This document shows, piece after piece, positions 1-8,472 of a stretch of DNA of 64,000 bases. The notes under the pieces are model-generated. The model was not told the origin of the DNA, did not search any database, and saw nothing but the letters and a program-made list of their open reading frames with translations. The first letter of the stretch is position 1. Each line of letters starts with the position of its first letter. The position numbers and the translations under genes are program-made. This stretch comes from Samsonia erythrinae (lineage in GTDB: Bacteria > Pseudomonadota > Gammaproteobacteria > Enterobacterales > Enterobacteriaceae), in contig NZ_SMBY01000008.1 in NCBI RefSeq assembly GCF_004342665.1, positions 1-64,000 of the forward strand. The letters run 5' to 3'.

Positions 1-95
1 GGCCGAAAACGCTGTCTGAAAAGGGTGTTGCTTCAAGGGGTTAAGTGCGCTAAAAAGTACGACGGCGTCAGGATCGTCCCTATGACCCGATAGGG

Positions 96-482
96 GTGTT
101 GGGGGGTGATAACAATTACCAGTACGTCAAGAACCCTATAAGTTGGATCGATCCGTTGGGGTTGGCTGGTTGTTCAACTAGAAAGACTCGTGTTCGCCAT
201 TACACCAATCGTAAGGGTTCTAAAGCGATCGAAGAGAGTGGTGTCATAAAAGCACATGATAATAATCGTGTTTATGTAGAACCAGCAAAAAATAAACCTT
301 TGAGCCCTCTTGAGGCAGAGAACAAATACCAAATAGGTCGTGGGCGCGGTCGTGACTATATAGAAACAGATGTGCCAACTGAGTCTTTAGAATGGGTGCG
401 CAACCCCCGTTATCATATTGATGAACTAACCGTAAAAGGCGATGTTAAATTAGATGATCCTAAAATATTTAGGAGGAAGTAA
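96..482 (+). CDS. Displaced Rhs C-terminal toxin tip (probable ADP-ribosyltransferase-like HYD1 toxin)
   Basis: The first ~25 residues are the end of an Rhs core (NNYQYVKNP, then WIDPLGLAG). The DPLGL motif normally marks the junction between the conserved Rhs shell and the variable toxin. The rest, from about residue 30, is a ~100-residue toxin domain. Its HYTN start, a downstream VYVE strand and a DYIETDVP stretch resemble the Tox-ART-HYD1 family; this is recognition by eye and not certain. The same frame reads back to about position 54 with YDPIG-like core residues, but stop codons at 51-53 and 42-44 cut it from any full Rhs protein. It has no secretion partner here, so it is an orphan tip, which could be restored by recombination with an intact Rhs gene. 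GTG at 96 is only the first start codon of the open frame. AT content rises in the toxin part, as expected for acquired tips. An immunity gene follows at once. Confidence 0.6.
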   Translation: MLGGDNNYQYVKNPISWIDPLGLAGCSTRKTRVRHYTNRKGSKAIEESGVIKAHDNNRVYVEPAKNKPLSPLEAENKYQIGRGRGRDYIETDVPTESLEWVRNPRYHIDELTVKGDVKLDDPKIFRRK

Positions 483-483
483 A

Positions 484-813
484 TTGAATTTGCTAAAAGA
501 TAATGAAAAAATCTCCCTATCAGGAGAAGAGGCCATTAAAATATTATCCGATGTGGAGTATATGCTTGTTTCACTAAGAGATATTGCCAGGCATTATTAT
601 GACAACGTCAGTGGTGATATTAGCTCAGAGGACAGGGGATTATATTGTGAAGAAACCACAAGGTTTATCGATGAGAATGATATTACTAAAAAATTAGCAA
701 ATATAAGAGAGATCATTACTGAAAAATTTAATCTTGAGCTAGGTGATGATGATATGGATGATATTGAAAGGGAAATGGAAGGCATTAGTTATTGGAAGCC
801 ACACTCAAAGTAG
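484..813 (+). CDS. Probable immunity protein to the Rhs tip toxin
   Basis: This small acidic protein (109 residues) follows the toxin tip by 1 nt, which is the usual place for the cognate immunity gene in Rhs and polymorphic toxin loci. I chose the TTG at 484 because a perfect AGGAGG sits at 471-476 with 7 nt spacing; an in-frame ATG at 454 lies inside the toxin gene. No signal peptide or membrane segment is visible, so the product should be cytoplasmic. The sequence is rich in Asp and Glu, especially a DDDMDDIE stretch near residue 87, and AT-rich compared with the neighbouring dpp genes. I do not recognise a named immunity family. The assignment rests on position and size. Confidence 0.6.
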   Translation: MNLLKDNEKISLSGEEAIKILSDVEYMLVSLRDIARHYYDNVSGDISSEDRGLYCEETTRFIDENDITKKLANIREIITEKFNLELGDDDMDDIEREMEGISYWKPHSK

Positions 814-820
814 AATACTG

Positions 821-863
821 ATAAAGCCGGAAGCGATCACAACGATCCTTCCGGCTTTATTTT
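821..863 (+). terminator. Rho-independent terminator after the immunity gene
   Basis: ATAAAGCCGGAA pairs with TTCCGGCTTTAT across a short loop, followed by TTTA. It lies just past the immunity stop codon and before the SymE remnant, so it closes the toxin-immunity unit. It could also act on minus-strand transcripts. Confidence 0.75.
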
Positions 864-892
864 ATCTGCTGCTTATTCCTTGATGTGCACAG

Positions 893-1172
893 TCAGAGAT
901 TAATCTCCGTCTCAATCACTATCCTGCCCCGCTCCACGGTAATAGTGATGGGCATCCCGGTCATAAACCCCGACTCTTCCAGCCAGCGGCCTTTAAGGTT
1001 GATGGCGGACGGCGGGTTGGTGTTGCCATTTTACTCGTCTCATTTTGAGACTCTCCCTACGGGCCAGCTAAAGCTGTTCAAACCTGTTATTACAGGTTTG
1101 TGCGCGGCGTATCCCACCGTATAGTAACGCTCTGTTTTGGTGGCTTTATTAACGGTGACGCCTGACTCAGGT
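893..1172 (-). pseudogene. Broken SymE-like toxin gene remnant
   Basis: On the minus strand, two blocks in one frame resemble the SymE (AbrB-fold, SOS-linked/Rhs-associated) family. The N-terminal block reads KTERYYTVGYAAHKP (about 1090-1145). The C-terminal block reads INLKGRWLEESGF then TGMPITITVERGRIVI and ends with a stop at 893-895. Between them are about 20 codons that do not fit the family and contain in-frame stops at 1040-1042 and 1031-1033. That stretch carries two small inverted repeats (1037-1051 and 1079-1100). The N-terminal end joins the Rhs YD fragment at about 1172 with no clear start codon. SymE-like genes often sit next to Rhs genes, which supports the call. The gene is judged non-functional. 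Confidence 0.55.
1079..1100. repeat. Perfect 9-bp inverted repeat inside the SymE remnant
   Basis: CAAACCTGT and ACAGGTTTG flank a 4-nt loop. The repeat sits in the segment that interrupts the SymE-like reading frame, close to a second small inverted repeat (GTCTCA/TGAGAC, 1037-1051). It may be part of a small palindromic insertion. Confidence 0.6.
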
Positions 1173-1177
1173 GGTGG

Positions 1178-1351
1178 CTCGATGCCGATGCACGGGTCAT
1201 CCGCGAGCGCGATATTGCCGGCACCGAAACTCACTATACTTATGACGAAGACGGCCACTGCATCGCAGTCCGTCATGGCGAAGGCGATACCCGCCATTTT
1301 CTGTATATTGTGTATCCACGCCGCTTCTCCGCCGCGTGGATACAGGGCTAA
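1178..1351 (+). pseudogene. Rhs YD-repeat core fragment
   Basis: Read on the plus strand this piece gives LDADARVIRERD, then HYTYDEDGHCIAVRHGEG and TRHF. This is the repeat pattern of Rhs/YD proteins (YDADGR..IRE, YTYD..G). The frame ends at a TAA at 1349-1351. It has no start and about 58 codons remain. It runs opposite to the adjoining SymE remnant and stops 1 nt before the dppF stop. With the toxin tip at 96-482 it shows that a larger Rhs locus once lay here or was rearranged into here. Confidence 0.55.
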
Positions 1352-1352
1352 A

Positions 1353-2369
1353 TTAAGAGAAGACCGCGCCTGTGCCGTGCTCATCCTGATCGACGGCGAA
1401 ACAGGCAACCTGCTGTTCACCGTAGGTTTTCAACTGCGGCTGGAACTGCGTGCAGGTGCTGAAGCAGCGTTGACAGCGGGCGTTAAACGCGCAGCCCGGC
1501 GGTGGATTCAGCGGGCTGGGCAGTTCCCCGGTCAGCTTAATACGCTCGCGACGTAAATCCGGGTTCAGGCGCGGCGTCGCGGAAAGTAACGCCTGCGTAT
1601 ACGGGTGGCGCGGGTGGTTGAAAATGGCGTCTTTGCTGCCTTTCTCGACGCAGCGGCCCAGATACATCACCATCACTTCATCAGCAATGTGCTCGACGAC
1701 TGACAGGTCGTGCGAGATGAAGACGTAAGACAGCCCCAGATCCTGCTGTAAATCCATCATCAGGTTTAGTACCTGCGCGCGCACCGACACATCCAGCGCC
1801 GAAACCGGTTCGTCCGCAATCACCACGTCCGGGTCCAGCATCAATCCACGGGCGATGGCGATACGTTGACGCTGGCCGCCGGAGAACATATGCGGGTAGC
1901 GGTCATAATGCTCTGTTTTCAGCCCCACTTTCGCCATCATCGCCAGCGCTTTTTCACGGCGCCCGGCTTTTGACAGTTCCGTGTTGATCAGCAGCGGTTC
2001 TTCAAGGATCTGCCCAACTTTTTTACGCGGGTTGAGCGATCCGTAAGGATTCTGGAACACGATCTGGATCTTTTGCCGACGCAGTTTCTGCGCCGCCGGA
2101 TCCGGCTTTAAAAGATCCTGTCCCTGATAGTACAGCTCGCCGTCAGACGGCGATTCGATCATCGTCAGCAGGCGGCCCAGCGTAGATTTCCCACAGCCGG
2201 ATTCCCCCACCACCGCCAGCGTTTTACCGCGCTCCAGCGTAAAGGAAACGCCGTCCAGCGCTTTCACCATCCGCTCCGGCGCGAACAGGCCCTTTTTCAC
2301 CGGATAATGTTTTTTCAGATCGATCGCATGCAGTAAGTACGGCTGCGACGTAACGTTCAGTTCACTCAT
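1353..2369 (-). CDS. dppF: Dipeptide ABC transporter ATPase DppF
   Basis: This is the second ATPase of the dipeptide importer (338 residues; E. coli DppF is about 334). Walker [10 protein letters not shown] is at residues 55-63. The ABC signature FSGGQRQR and Walker B VVIADEP follow, and the C-terminal region ends with the Cys-rich OppF/DppF tail ([10 protein letters not shown]). The sequence is near-identical to E. coli DppF over most of its length. The extreme C-terminus (after VDQDE) differs, and the stop lies 1 nt from the Rhs fragment, so the junction of foreign and core DNA falls right at the gene end. Its ATG overlaps the dppD stop as ATGA (2366-2369), which indicates translational coupling. 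It powers import with DppD, DppB and DppC at the inner membrane. Confidence 0.97.
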   Translation of the reverse strand: MSELNVTSQPYLLHAIDLKKHYPVKKGLFAPERMVKALDGVSFTLERGKTLAVVGESGCGKSTLGRLLTMIESPSDGELYYQGQDLLKPDPAAQKLRRQKIQIVFQNPYGSLNPRKKVGQILEEPLLINTELSKAGRREKALAMMAKVGLKTEHYDRYPHMFSGGQRQRIAIARGLMLDPDVVIADEPVSALDVSVRAQVLNLMMDLQQDLGLSYVFISHDLSVVEHIADEVMVMYLGRCVEKGSKDAIFNHPRHPYTQALLSATPRLNPDLRRERIKLTGELPSPLNPPPGCAFNARCQRCFSTCTQFQPQLKTYGEQQVACFAVDQDEHGTGAVFS

Positions 2370-3346
2370 AGGGTCGGCCTCCCCGCATCATCCAGCGGTG
2401 TATGACATTTCACCTGACGGCCAGGAATATCGCGCAGTTCTGGCTCTTGCTGACGGCAGCGGTCCTGCGCATAAGGGCAGCGCGGGTTGAGCAGACAGCC
2501 GTTTGGCCGGTCATACTTGCCCGGTACCACACCCGGCAGGGACGCCAGCCGGGATTTATCCGTCGCAAACTCCGGCAGCGCACGCAGCAGCGCCTGAGTA
2601 TAGGGGTGACGGGGGGCACGGAAGATATCCGCCGCTTTGCCGGATTCCACCACCTGTCCGGCATACATCACGATAATGTGGTGAGCGGCTTCCGCCACCA
2701 GCGCCAAATCGTGCGTAATCAGAATCAGCGCCATGTTCTCGCGCTGCTGCAATTCGAGCAGCAGTTCGATGATCTGCGCCTGAATGGTGACATCCAGCGC
2801 CGTGGTCGGTTCATCGGCAATCAGCAGTTTTGGCCGACAGGCAATCGCCATGGCGATCATCACGCGCTGGCTCATCCCGCCGGAAAGCTGGTGGGGATAA
2901 ACATCCAGACGCGAAGCCGGATCGGGAATACCGACCAACGTCAGCAGGTCAATCGCACGCTGACGACGGGTTTTACGGTTACCGCCCTGATGCACCTTTA
3001 TCGCTTCCATGATCTGGTAGCCCACGGTGTAACAGGGGTTCAGGCTGGTCATCGGGTCCTGGAAGATCATCGCGACTTCAGAACCCACCAGATTACGCCG
3101 TTCTTTCTCGGAAATTTGCTTTAAATCGCGCTGGTTGAATTCCAGCTTGTCGGCCATCACTTTGCCGGGGTAATCAATCAGTCCCATTATCGCCAGCGAG
3201 CTGACGGATTTACCGGAACCGGATTCCCCGACGATACCAACCACTTGCCCTTGTTCCACCTGATAGCTGATGCGATCGACCGCGCGAAACGGCAGATCTT
3301 CATCACCAAAGTGAACGGACAGTTTATCTACATTGAGCAACGCCAT
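2366..3346 (-). CDS. dppD: Dipeptide ABC transporter ATPase DppD
   Basis: This is the first ATPase of the dipeptide importer (326 residues, as in E. coli). Walker A GESGSGKS is at residues 40-47, the signature LSGGMSQR is about 160, Walker B is [12 protein letters not shown], and a C-terminal oligopeptide/dipeptide-transporter Cys cluster follows ([11 protein letters not shown]). I chose the start at MALLNVDKL, which matches E. coli DppD, rather than an upstream in-frame ATG that overlaps dppC. The gap from the dppC stop is 13 nt and the 3' end overlaps dppF by 4 nt. Confidence 0.97.
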   Translation of the reverse strand: MALLNVDKLSVHFGDEDLPFRAVDRISYQVEQGQVVGIVGESGSGKSVSSLAIMGLIDYPGKVMADKLEFNQRDLKQISEKERRNLVGSEVAMIFQDPMTSLNPCYTVGYQIMEAIKVHQGGNRKTRRQRAIDLLTLVGIPDPASRLDVYPHQLSGGMSQRVMIAMAIACRPKLLIADEPTTALDVTIQAQIIELLLELQQRENMALILITHDLALVAEAAHHIIVMYAGQVVESGKAADIFRAPRHPYTQALLRALPEFATDKSRLASLPGVVPGKYDRPNGCLLNPRCPYAQDRCRQQEPELRDIPGRQVKCHTPLDDAGRPTL

Positions 3347-3359
3347 CTCTCTACCTCTG

Positions 3360-4262
3360 TTACTGCTTGAGTTTGGGGTCGAGAGCATCACGCAAGCCGT
3401 CCCCCATCAGGTTAAACGCCAATACCGTCAGTAAAATTGCCAGACCGGGGAACGTCACCACCCACCAGGCGCTTTGCGCAAACTGCAGCACGTCCGACAG
3501 CATGGTGCCCCACTCCGGCGTTGGCGGCTGTGCGCCCATACCGAGGAAACCCAACGCAGCCATATCAAGAATGGCATTAGAGAAACCCAGCGACGCCTGA
3601 ACGATCAGCGGCGCCAGACAGTTAGGAAAGATATTGATAAACATCTGGCGCATTGCGCCTGCGCCCGCCACGCGGGAAGCCGTAACATAATCACGGTTCA
3701 CTTCCACCAGCACAGCGGCGCGGGTCAGACGAACGTAGTGCGGCAGCGCAACAAACGTCAGCGCCAGCGAAGCGTTTACGATAGACGGCCCGAAAACCGC
3801 GACCAGCACCAGCGCCAACAGCAGGCTCGGCAACGCCAGCATGATATCGACAATACGCATGATGACGGCATCCACCACACCGCCGAAGTAGCCGGCCAGC
3901 AGGCCAAAAATGACGCCCAGCACCAGCGATAACAGTACGACCAGACAGCCGACCAGCAGCGACAGGCGCGCGCCGTACATCAGGCGGGAAAAGACATCAC
4001 GCCCAACGTCATCCGTACCCAGAATAAACTGCCAGCTCCCGCCCTCTTGCCAGACCGGCGGGCGCAGCAGCGCATCGCGGAACTGTTCCGCCGGCGCATG
4101 TGGCGCTAATACGCTCGCGCCAATGGCGATCACCAGCATCAGAACCACATAAATCAAGCCAACCACGGCCCCTTTATTGCGTTTAAAGTAGTGCCAGAAT
4201 TCCTGTAGCGGGGTCATCGGCTTAGGCGCGTTATTTACAACAGGTTCAGTGACATGTGTCAT
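3360..4262 (-). CDS. dppC: Dipeptide ABC transporter permease DppC
   Basis: This is an inner-membrane permease subunit (300 residues) that pairs with DppB to form the channel. The N-terminus is cytoplasmic with a TM segment near residues 35-58. The binding-protein-dependent transport domain has five further hydrophobic segments. The EAA-type ATPase-contact loop ([20 protein letters not shown]) precedes the last TM helices. It sits in the dppBCDF part of the operon, 13 nt after dppB and 13 nt before dppD. Confidence 0.96.
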   Translation of the reverse strand: MTHVTEPVVNNAPKPMTPLQEFWHYFKRNKGAVVGLIYVVLMLVIAIGASVLAPHAPAEQFRDALLRPPVWQEGGSWQFILGTDDVGRDVFSRLMYGARLSLLVGCLVVLLSLVLGVIFGLLAGYFGGVVDAVIMRIVDIMLALPSLLLALVLVAVFGPSIVNASLALTFVALPHYVRLTRAAVLVEVNRDYVTASRVAGAGAMRQMFINIFPNCLAPLIVQASLGFSNAILDMAALGFLGMGAQPPTPEWGTMLSDVLQFAQSAWWVVTFPGLAILLTVLAFNLMGDGLRDALDPKLKQ

Positions 4263-4275
4263 CTCAGCCTTCCCC

Positions 4276-5295
4276 TTATTTCTTGTGACGGATGCGCGGG
4301 TTCACCACGCCGTAGAGCACATCGACCAGCAGGTTGACCAGAATGATCATGGTCGCCACCAGCAGGACGCCCCCCTGTACCACCGGATAATCGCGCCGCT
4401 GTAGCGCATCGATCAGCCAGCGTCCCAGCCCCGGCCACGAAAAGATGGTTTCCGTCAGGATTGCCCCGGCCAGCATCGTGCCAACCTGTAAGCCAATCAC
4501 CGTCACCACCGGCAGCATCGCGTTACGCAAGGCGTGCACGACAATCACGCGCAGGCGACTCAACCCTTTGGCGCGCGCGGTACGAATGTAATCTTCACCC
4601 AGCACTTCCAGCATCGCGGAGCGCGTCATCCGCACTATCACCGCCAGCGGAATGGTGCCCAGCACAATGGCCGGCAGGATCATGTGTTCAACCGCATCGA
4701 TAAAATCGCCGTTTTCGCCCCAGAATAGGGTATCGATCAGCATAAAGCCGGTCAGCGGCATGCTGTCATCAAGAAAGACGGTATCGCTAATGCGGCCCGA
4801 GACAGGCGTGAGATCGAGCTGGACGGAAACCAGCATAATCAGCATCATGCCCCACCAGAAGATAGGCATGGAATAACCCGTCAGCGCCAGACCAACTGAC
4901 GTGTGATCGAAAATGGAACCACGTTTGACCGCCGCCAGCACGCCGACAGGGATCCCGACAGCAATAGCAAACAACATCGCGCAAACGCCCAGTTCCAGCG
5001 TCGCCTTGAAGCGGGGAACAAACTCTTCCCAAACCGGAATGCGGCTCTTGAGAGAAACCCCCAGATCGCCCTGCAATACGCCGCCAACATAGTGGACATA
5101 TTGCTGCCAGAGCGGCTTATCCAGCCCCATTTCGGCCAGCAACTGCGCGTGACGCTCAGCAGAAATACCACGCTCACCCGCCATGATCATCACCGGGTCA
5201 CCCGGAATCATGTGTACAAACGCGAAGGTCAACAGGGTAATACCAATAAACGTTGGGATAACCAGCCCCAAACGCCGGAGTATGAACTGCAACAT
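4276..5295 (-). CDS. dppB: Dipeptide ABC transporter permease DppB
   Basis: This 339-residue inner-membrane permease has a TM segment at residues 9-30, a periplasmic region, then five more TM segments. The EAA-type loop (IRTARAKGLSRLRVIVVHALRN) is in the second half. Length and sequence match E. coli DppB. It is the first gene after the dppA-dppB intergenic hairpins, so its expression is probably lower than that of dppA. Confidence 0.96.
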   Translation of the reverse strand: MLQFILRRLGLVIPTFIGITLLTFAFVHMIPGDPVMIMAGERGISAERHAQLLAEMGLDKPLWQQYVHYVGGVLQGDLGVSLKSRIPVWEEFVPRFKATLELGVCAMLFAIAVGIPVGVLAAVKRGSIFDHTSVGLALTGYSMPIFWWGMMLIMLVSVQLDLTPVSGRISDTVFLDDSMPLTGFMLIDTLFWGENGDFIDAVEHMILPAIVLGTIPLAVIVRMTRSAMLEVLGEDYIRTARAKGLSRLRVIVVHALRNAMLPVVTVIGLQVGTMLAGAILTETIFSWPGLGRWLIDALQRRDYPVVQGGVLLVATMIILVNLLVDVLYGVVNPRIRHKK

Positions 5296-5315
5296 ATCCC
5301 GAACTCTCTATTCAT

Positions 5316-5341
5316 GCCTGTCGGCTCATTGGCCGGCAGGC
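5316..5341. repeat. Hairpin upstream of dppB
   Basis: GCCTGTCGGC pairs with GCCGGCAGGC (one G-T pair) across a 6-nt loop. It lies about 20 nt upstream of dppB on its transcript. With the larger hairpin at 5436-5485 it makes the dppA-dppB interval highly structured. Confidence 0.6.
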
Positions 5342-5435
5342 TTATCATTGCTCACAGATAAAATCGCAGGCGCGATTTTAAACGTCGTATACAGCGGCCC
5401 GCGGGGTGGCGGGCATGAAAAATTTAACGGGCAAG

Positions 5436-5485
5436 AAACCCCGCCTCTACGTCCCCTCTACAGAGAGACCGCAAGGGCGGGGTTT
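5436..5485 (-). terminator. Attenuator-like hairpin between dppA and dppB
   Basis: AAACCCCGCC (5436-5445) and GGCGGGGTTT (5476-5485) form a perfect 10-bp stem, with TTTC after it on the minus strand. It follows the dppA stop at 5514 by about 30 nt. Such partial terminators after binding-protein genes let the binding protein be made in excess over the permease and ATPases. Confidence 0.65.
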
Positions 5486-5513
5486 TCAATGTCCATGGAA
5501 ATCAGTGGCTGAA

Positions 5514-7121
5514 TTAATCCAACGTAACGTTATTAAAGCTATGGACGCCGCGCGGTTGAACCACATAGCCTTTCACATTTTTACGCACGGGCTCATACAC
5601 GGTGGAGTGCGCCACAATCAGCGCCGGCGCCTGATCGTGCATCACGACCTGCGCCTGCTTATACAGCTCGATACGTTTTTCGTGATCGGAAATGGCACGC
5701 GCCGGTTGGATCAGATCTTCAAACGGCTTGTAGCACCACTTGGAGTAGTTGGAGCCGTTCTTGGCAGCGTCACAACTGAACAGAGTGGCGAAGAAGTTAT
5801 CTGGGTCCCCGTTGTCGCCCGTCCAGCCCATCAGTACGGTCTGGTGTTCGCCGTCTTTCGCACGTTTCAGATACTCGCCCCACTCGTAGGTGACGATCTT
5901 GGCTTTCACGCCGATTTTCGCCCAGTCGGACTGAATCATTTCCGCCATACGGCGGGCGTTCGGGTTGTACGGACGCTGTACCGGCATGGCCCACAGGTCG
6001 ATCGAGAATCCGTCAGCCATACCCGCTTCCTTCAGCAGAGCTTTCGCTTTTTCAGGGTCGTAACTGTAGTCTTTAACGTCGTTGTTGTAGCCCCACATGG
6101 TCGGCGGGATCAGGTTGGTCGCAGCCTGCCCAGCGCCTTGATAAACGGCATCAATGATGGCGGATTTGTTAACCGAATAGTTCAACGCCTGACGCACTTT
6201 GACGTTATCCAGCGGTTTTTTCTCCACATTGTAGGACAGATAGCCAACGTTCAGGCCCGGCTGTTCCATCAGCTCGATATTCTTATCTTCTTTCATGCGC
6301 GCAAGATCGGCTGGATTTGGATAAGGCATGATCTGGCATTCGTCTTTTTGCAGCTTGGCGTAACGCACAGAGGCATCCGGCGTGATGGAGAAGACCAGCC
6401 GGTCGATGCCCGGCTTGCTGCCCCAGTAGCCGTCAAAGGCTTTATACAGAATACGGGAGTCTTTCTGATATTGTTGCAGTTGGAACGGACCGGTCCCGAT
6501 CGGATTCAGGTCAATCTTCTCCGGCGAACCGGCTTTCAGCATGTTATCCGCGTATTCCGCTGACATGATGGAAGCAAAATCCATCGCCAGGTTCGCCAGG
6601 AACGGCGCTTCAGGACGCGTCAGCACAAAGCGGACGGTATAATCGTCGACTTTCTCAATTTTGCTGATCAGTTCCGGCATCCCCATTCCCTGATAGTATT
6701 CATAGCTGCCGCCAGAGACTTTGTGATACGGGTGGTTGGCATCCTGCTGACGCATAAAAGAGAAAATCACGTCATCGGCATTGAATTCACGGGACGGTTT
6801 GAAATCTTTGCTGTTCTGCCATTTCACGCCTTTGCGCAAATGGAAGGTATAGGTCTTGCCATCTTCGCTGATATCCCATTTTTCGGCCAACCCCGGGACG
6901 GTGTCCGTGGTGCCGTCTTTGAATTCAACCAGACGGTTATAGAGAGGAATCGAGCTCGCATCAAATGTGGTGCCGGAGGTGAAAAGCTGTGGGTTAAAGC
7001 CTTCCGGAGACCCCTCAGAGCAGTAAACCAGCGTTTTCGCCTGCAAACTGGCGGAAACGGACATGGCAAGCAAGCCAAGGCCGAATGTCAACACCCTTGA
7101 TTTAGCCAGGGACTTTTTCAT
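5514..7121 (-). CDS. dppA: Periplasmic dipeptide-binding protein DppA
   Basis: This is the periplasmic solute-binding protein (535 residues, the same length as E. coli DppA) that captures dipeptides, and haem in some species, for DppBCDF. The signal peptide is about residues 1-28 (KRS-type basic start, hydrophobic core, ending SLQA before KTLVYCSEG). The SBP_bac_5 family body follows, with the typical [14 protein letters not shown] start and two Cys near each end. I chose the ATG at 7121 (MKKSLAKSR), which has GGAG 8 nt upstream; 14 extra codons upstream have no support. It is the first gene of the operon. Confidence 0.96.
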   Translation of the reverse strand: MKKSLAKSRVLTFGLGLLAMSVSASLQAKTLVYCSEGSPEGFNPQLFTSGTTFDASSIPLYNRLVEFKDGTTDTVPGLAEKWDISEDGKTYTFHLRKGVKWQNSKDFKPSREFNADDVIFSFMRQQDANHPYHKVSGGSYEYYQGMGMPELISKIEKVDDYTVRFVLTRPEAPFLANLAMDFASIMSAEYADNMLKAGSPEKIDLNPIGTGPFQLQQYQKDSRILYKAFDGYWGSKPGIDRLVFSITPDASVRYAKLQKDECQIMPYPNPADLARMKEDKNIELMEQPGLNVGYLSYNVEKKPLDNVKVRQALNYSVNKSAIIDAVYQGAGQAATNLIPPTMWGYNNDVKDYSYDPEKAKALLKEAGMADGFSIDLWAMPVQRPYNPNARRMAEMIQSDWAKIGVKAKIVTYEWGEYLKRAKDGEHQTVLMGWTGDNGDPDNFFATLFSCDAAKNGSNYSKWCYKPFEDLIQPARAISDHEKRIELYKQAQVVMHDQAPALIVAHSTVYEPVRKNVKGYVVQPRGVHSFNNVTLD

Positions 7122-8472
7122 TACTCGTGCTCCATTGTGGATGATGTTGTGTGCTATACCCATCCTCTTCCAAGCTGCATACGCATCGTATAAAGCGGCG
7201 TTTTGTTAAAAACAGCGTATTTACCCGCATCTCGGAATCGATTAGGAATGATTGGCCAGACCTGTATTTTTAAATGCTGCGGTCTGTACCCTGTCGCCCG
7301 TAGGCAAAATTAAAAGGGGGGGAGGCATCGTAGCCATCAGAGTCAATGACCACCACCTAACGGTTCGATATCAACGTCTATCCTGAAGTGTCATAACCCG
7401 CCAACGGATGCCGGATGAAGACGTAAAATCATTCAGGCAATACCGCCACTTTCCTCCTTGATTCCCCTATTGCGCCTTCAATTTGTCAATAGATAGGGGT
7501 GACGTCAATACAAGTCGTAAGGATTTACAAAATTCACTTACATTTTATTAAAAAATAAAATACAAATAACCCACCATAAATAAGACGTATATTTCATCTT
7601 TGACCATAAAAACAGCAATAAAAACTAACATACTGTCTACAAAGAGAAATTATCACCATTAAAAAAGCGATTTTTATCTGGTCTTACATGTCCAAGATCT
7701 GAGCACTATTTTTTGTTAAAACCATTAACAGCAGGTGAATATCCTAGCGAAACATAAGAAATACTGATATCAAAAGACGAATTATTAGCAAAAATCAAAC
7801 TATCTACGTCACAGAAAAAAACTTTGCCTCTTCGCTTTTTACCGATCAGACAGGCATGCACAGCGTTGCTTTATTGCGGCATACCCGATCCAAGCTGAGG
7901 CGGGGAAATTGTCGACGATGCCACCGACATCTACGTCATAAAGGGTCTGGCAGGCACGAGATTGACCGACGGCGATTCAGCTACTTTAATTAAATAAATA
8001 TTTTCACTAAAATAAAATCGAGCTATTTACTTATTCTTATAAAGTGTTATTTTCTCATAATATGATTGACCCCATCCTCAATACTTATCTCTCACCGCCA
8101 GAAAATAATTTTAATTACAAAAAAACGAATTAAGTTATTTAAAATGGAGTTGTCGCTAAGTTCACAAATACGCAATTAACATATTATTTTTAACATTCCA
8201 CCATGCTAGATTACTCTCCAGGCCGATTCGTCAAATAACATTTCTTACTCTCTTTATTTTTATTACTAGTTGATTAAAAACCCAAAAAAGCAACTTTATG
8301 TTTTCTGACACTACATATTCCGTCGCCATGAGTGATTATCGATAAACAACCGTTATCGGTAGGAAGCAGTGAATAAACCATACCGCTAACACTGCGTCAT
8401 CAATATCGCCACAATACTATGCGACGGCATGTCATTTGTTTCTGTACCAACTGTCCTAGCAGGGTGAATATA
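7122..8472. other. 1.35-kb AT-rich gap between dppA and the 2HCT carrier gene
   Basis: This gap separates two divergent genes and must hold both promoters. No convincing gene is visible. Most of it, especially 7500-7830 and 7985-8320, is very AT-rich. A GC-richer island near 7850-7985 contains a coding-like stretch without start (GEIVDDATDIYVIKGLAG, stop near 7996), which could be a gene remnant or chance. CCCCTATTG (about 7466) and CAATAGATAGGGG (about 7487) form a short imperfect dyad. Confidence 0.5.
7134..7155 (-). promoter_or_regulatory. C/A-rich dppA leader, candidate GcvB sRNA target
   Basis: The minus-strand leader just before dppA reads AGCACACAAC then ATCATCCACAATGG. C/A-rich elements like this in dppA and oppA leaders pair with the G/U-rich region of GcvB sRNA in enterobacteria. 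The match in type and position is seen here; the pairing itself is inferred. Confidence 0.4.

Noticed and set aside
885-1124. Small plus-strand open frame near the left edge
   Set aside because: It is the complement of the SymE-like remnant, whose minus-strand reading has clear family motifs.
5406-6563. 385-codon open frame on the plus strand
   Set aside because: Lies fully opposite dppA, has no family features and is explained by codon bias of the real gene.
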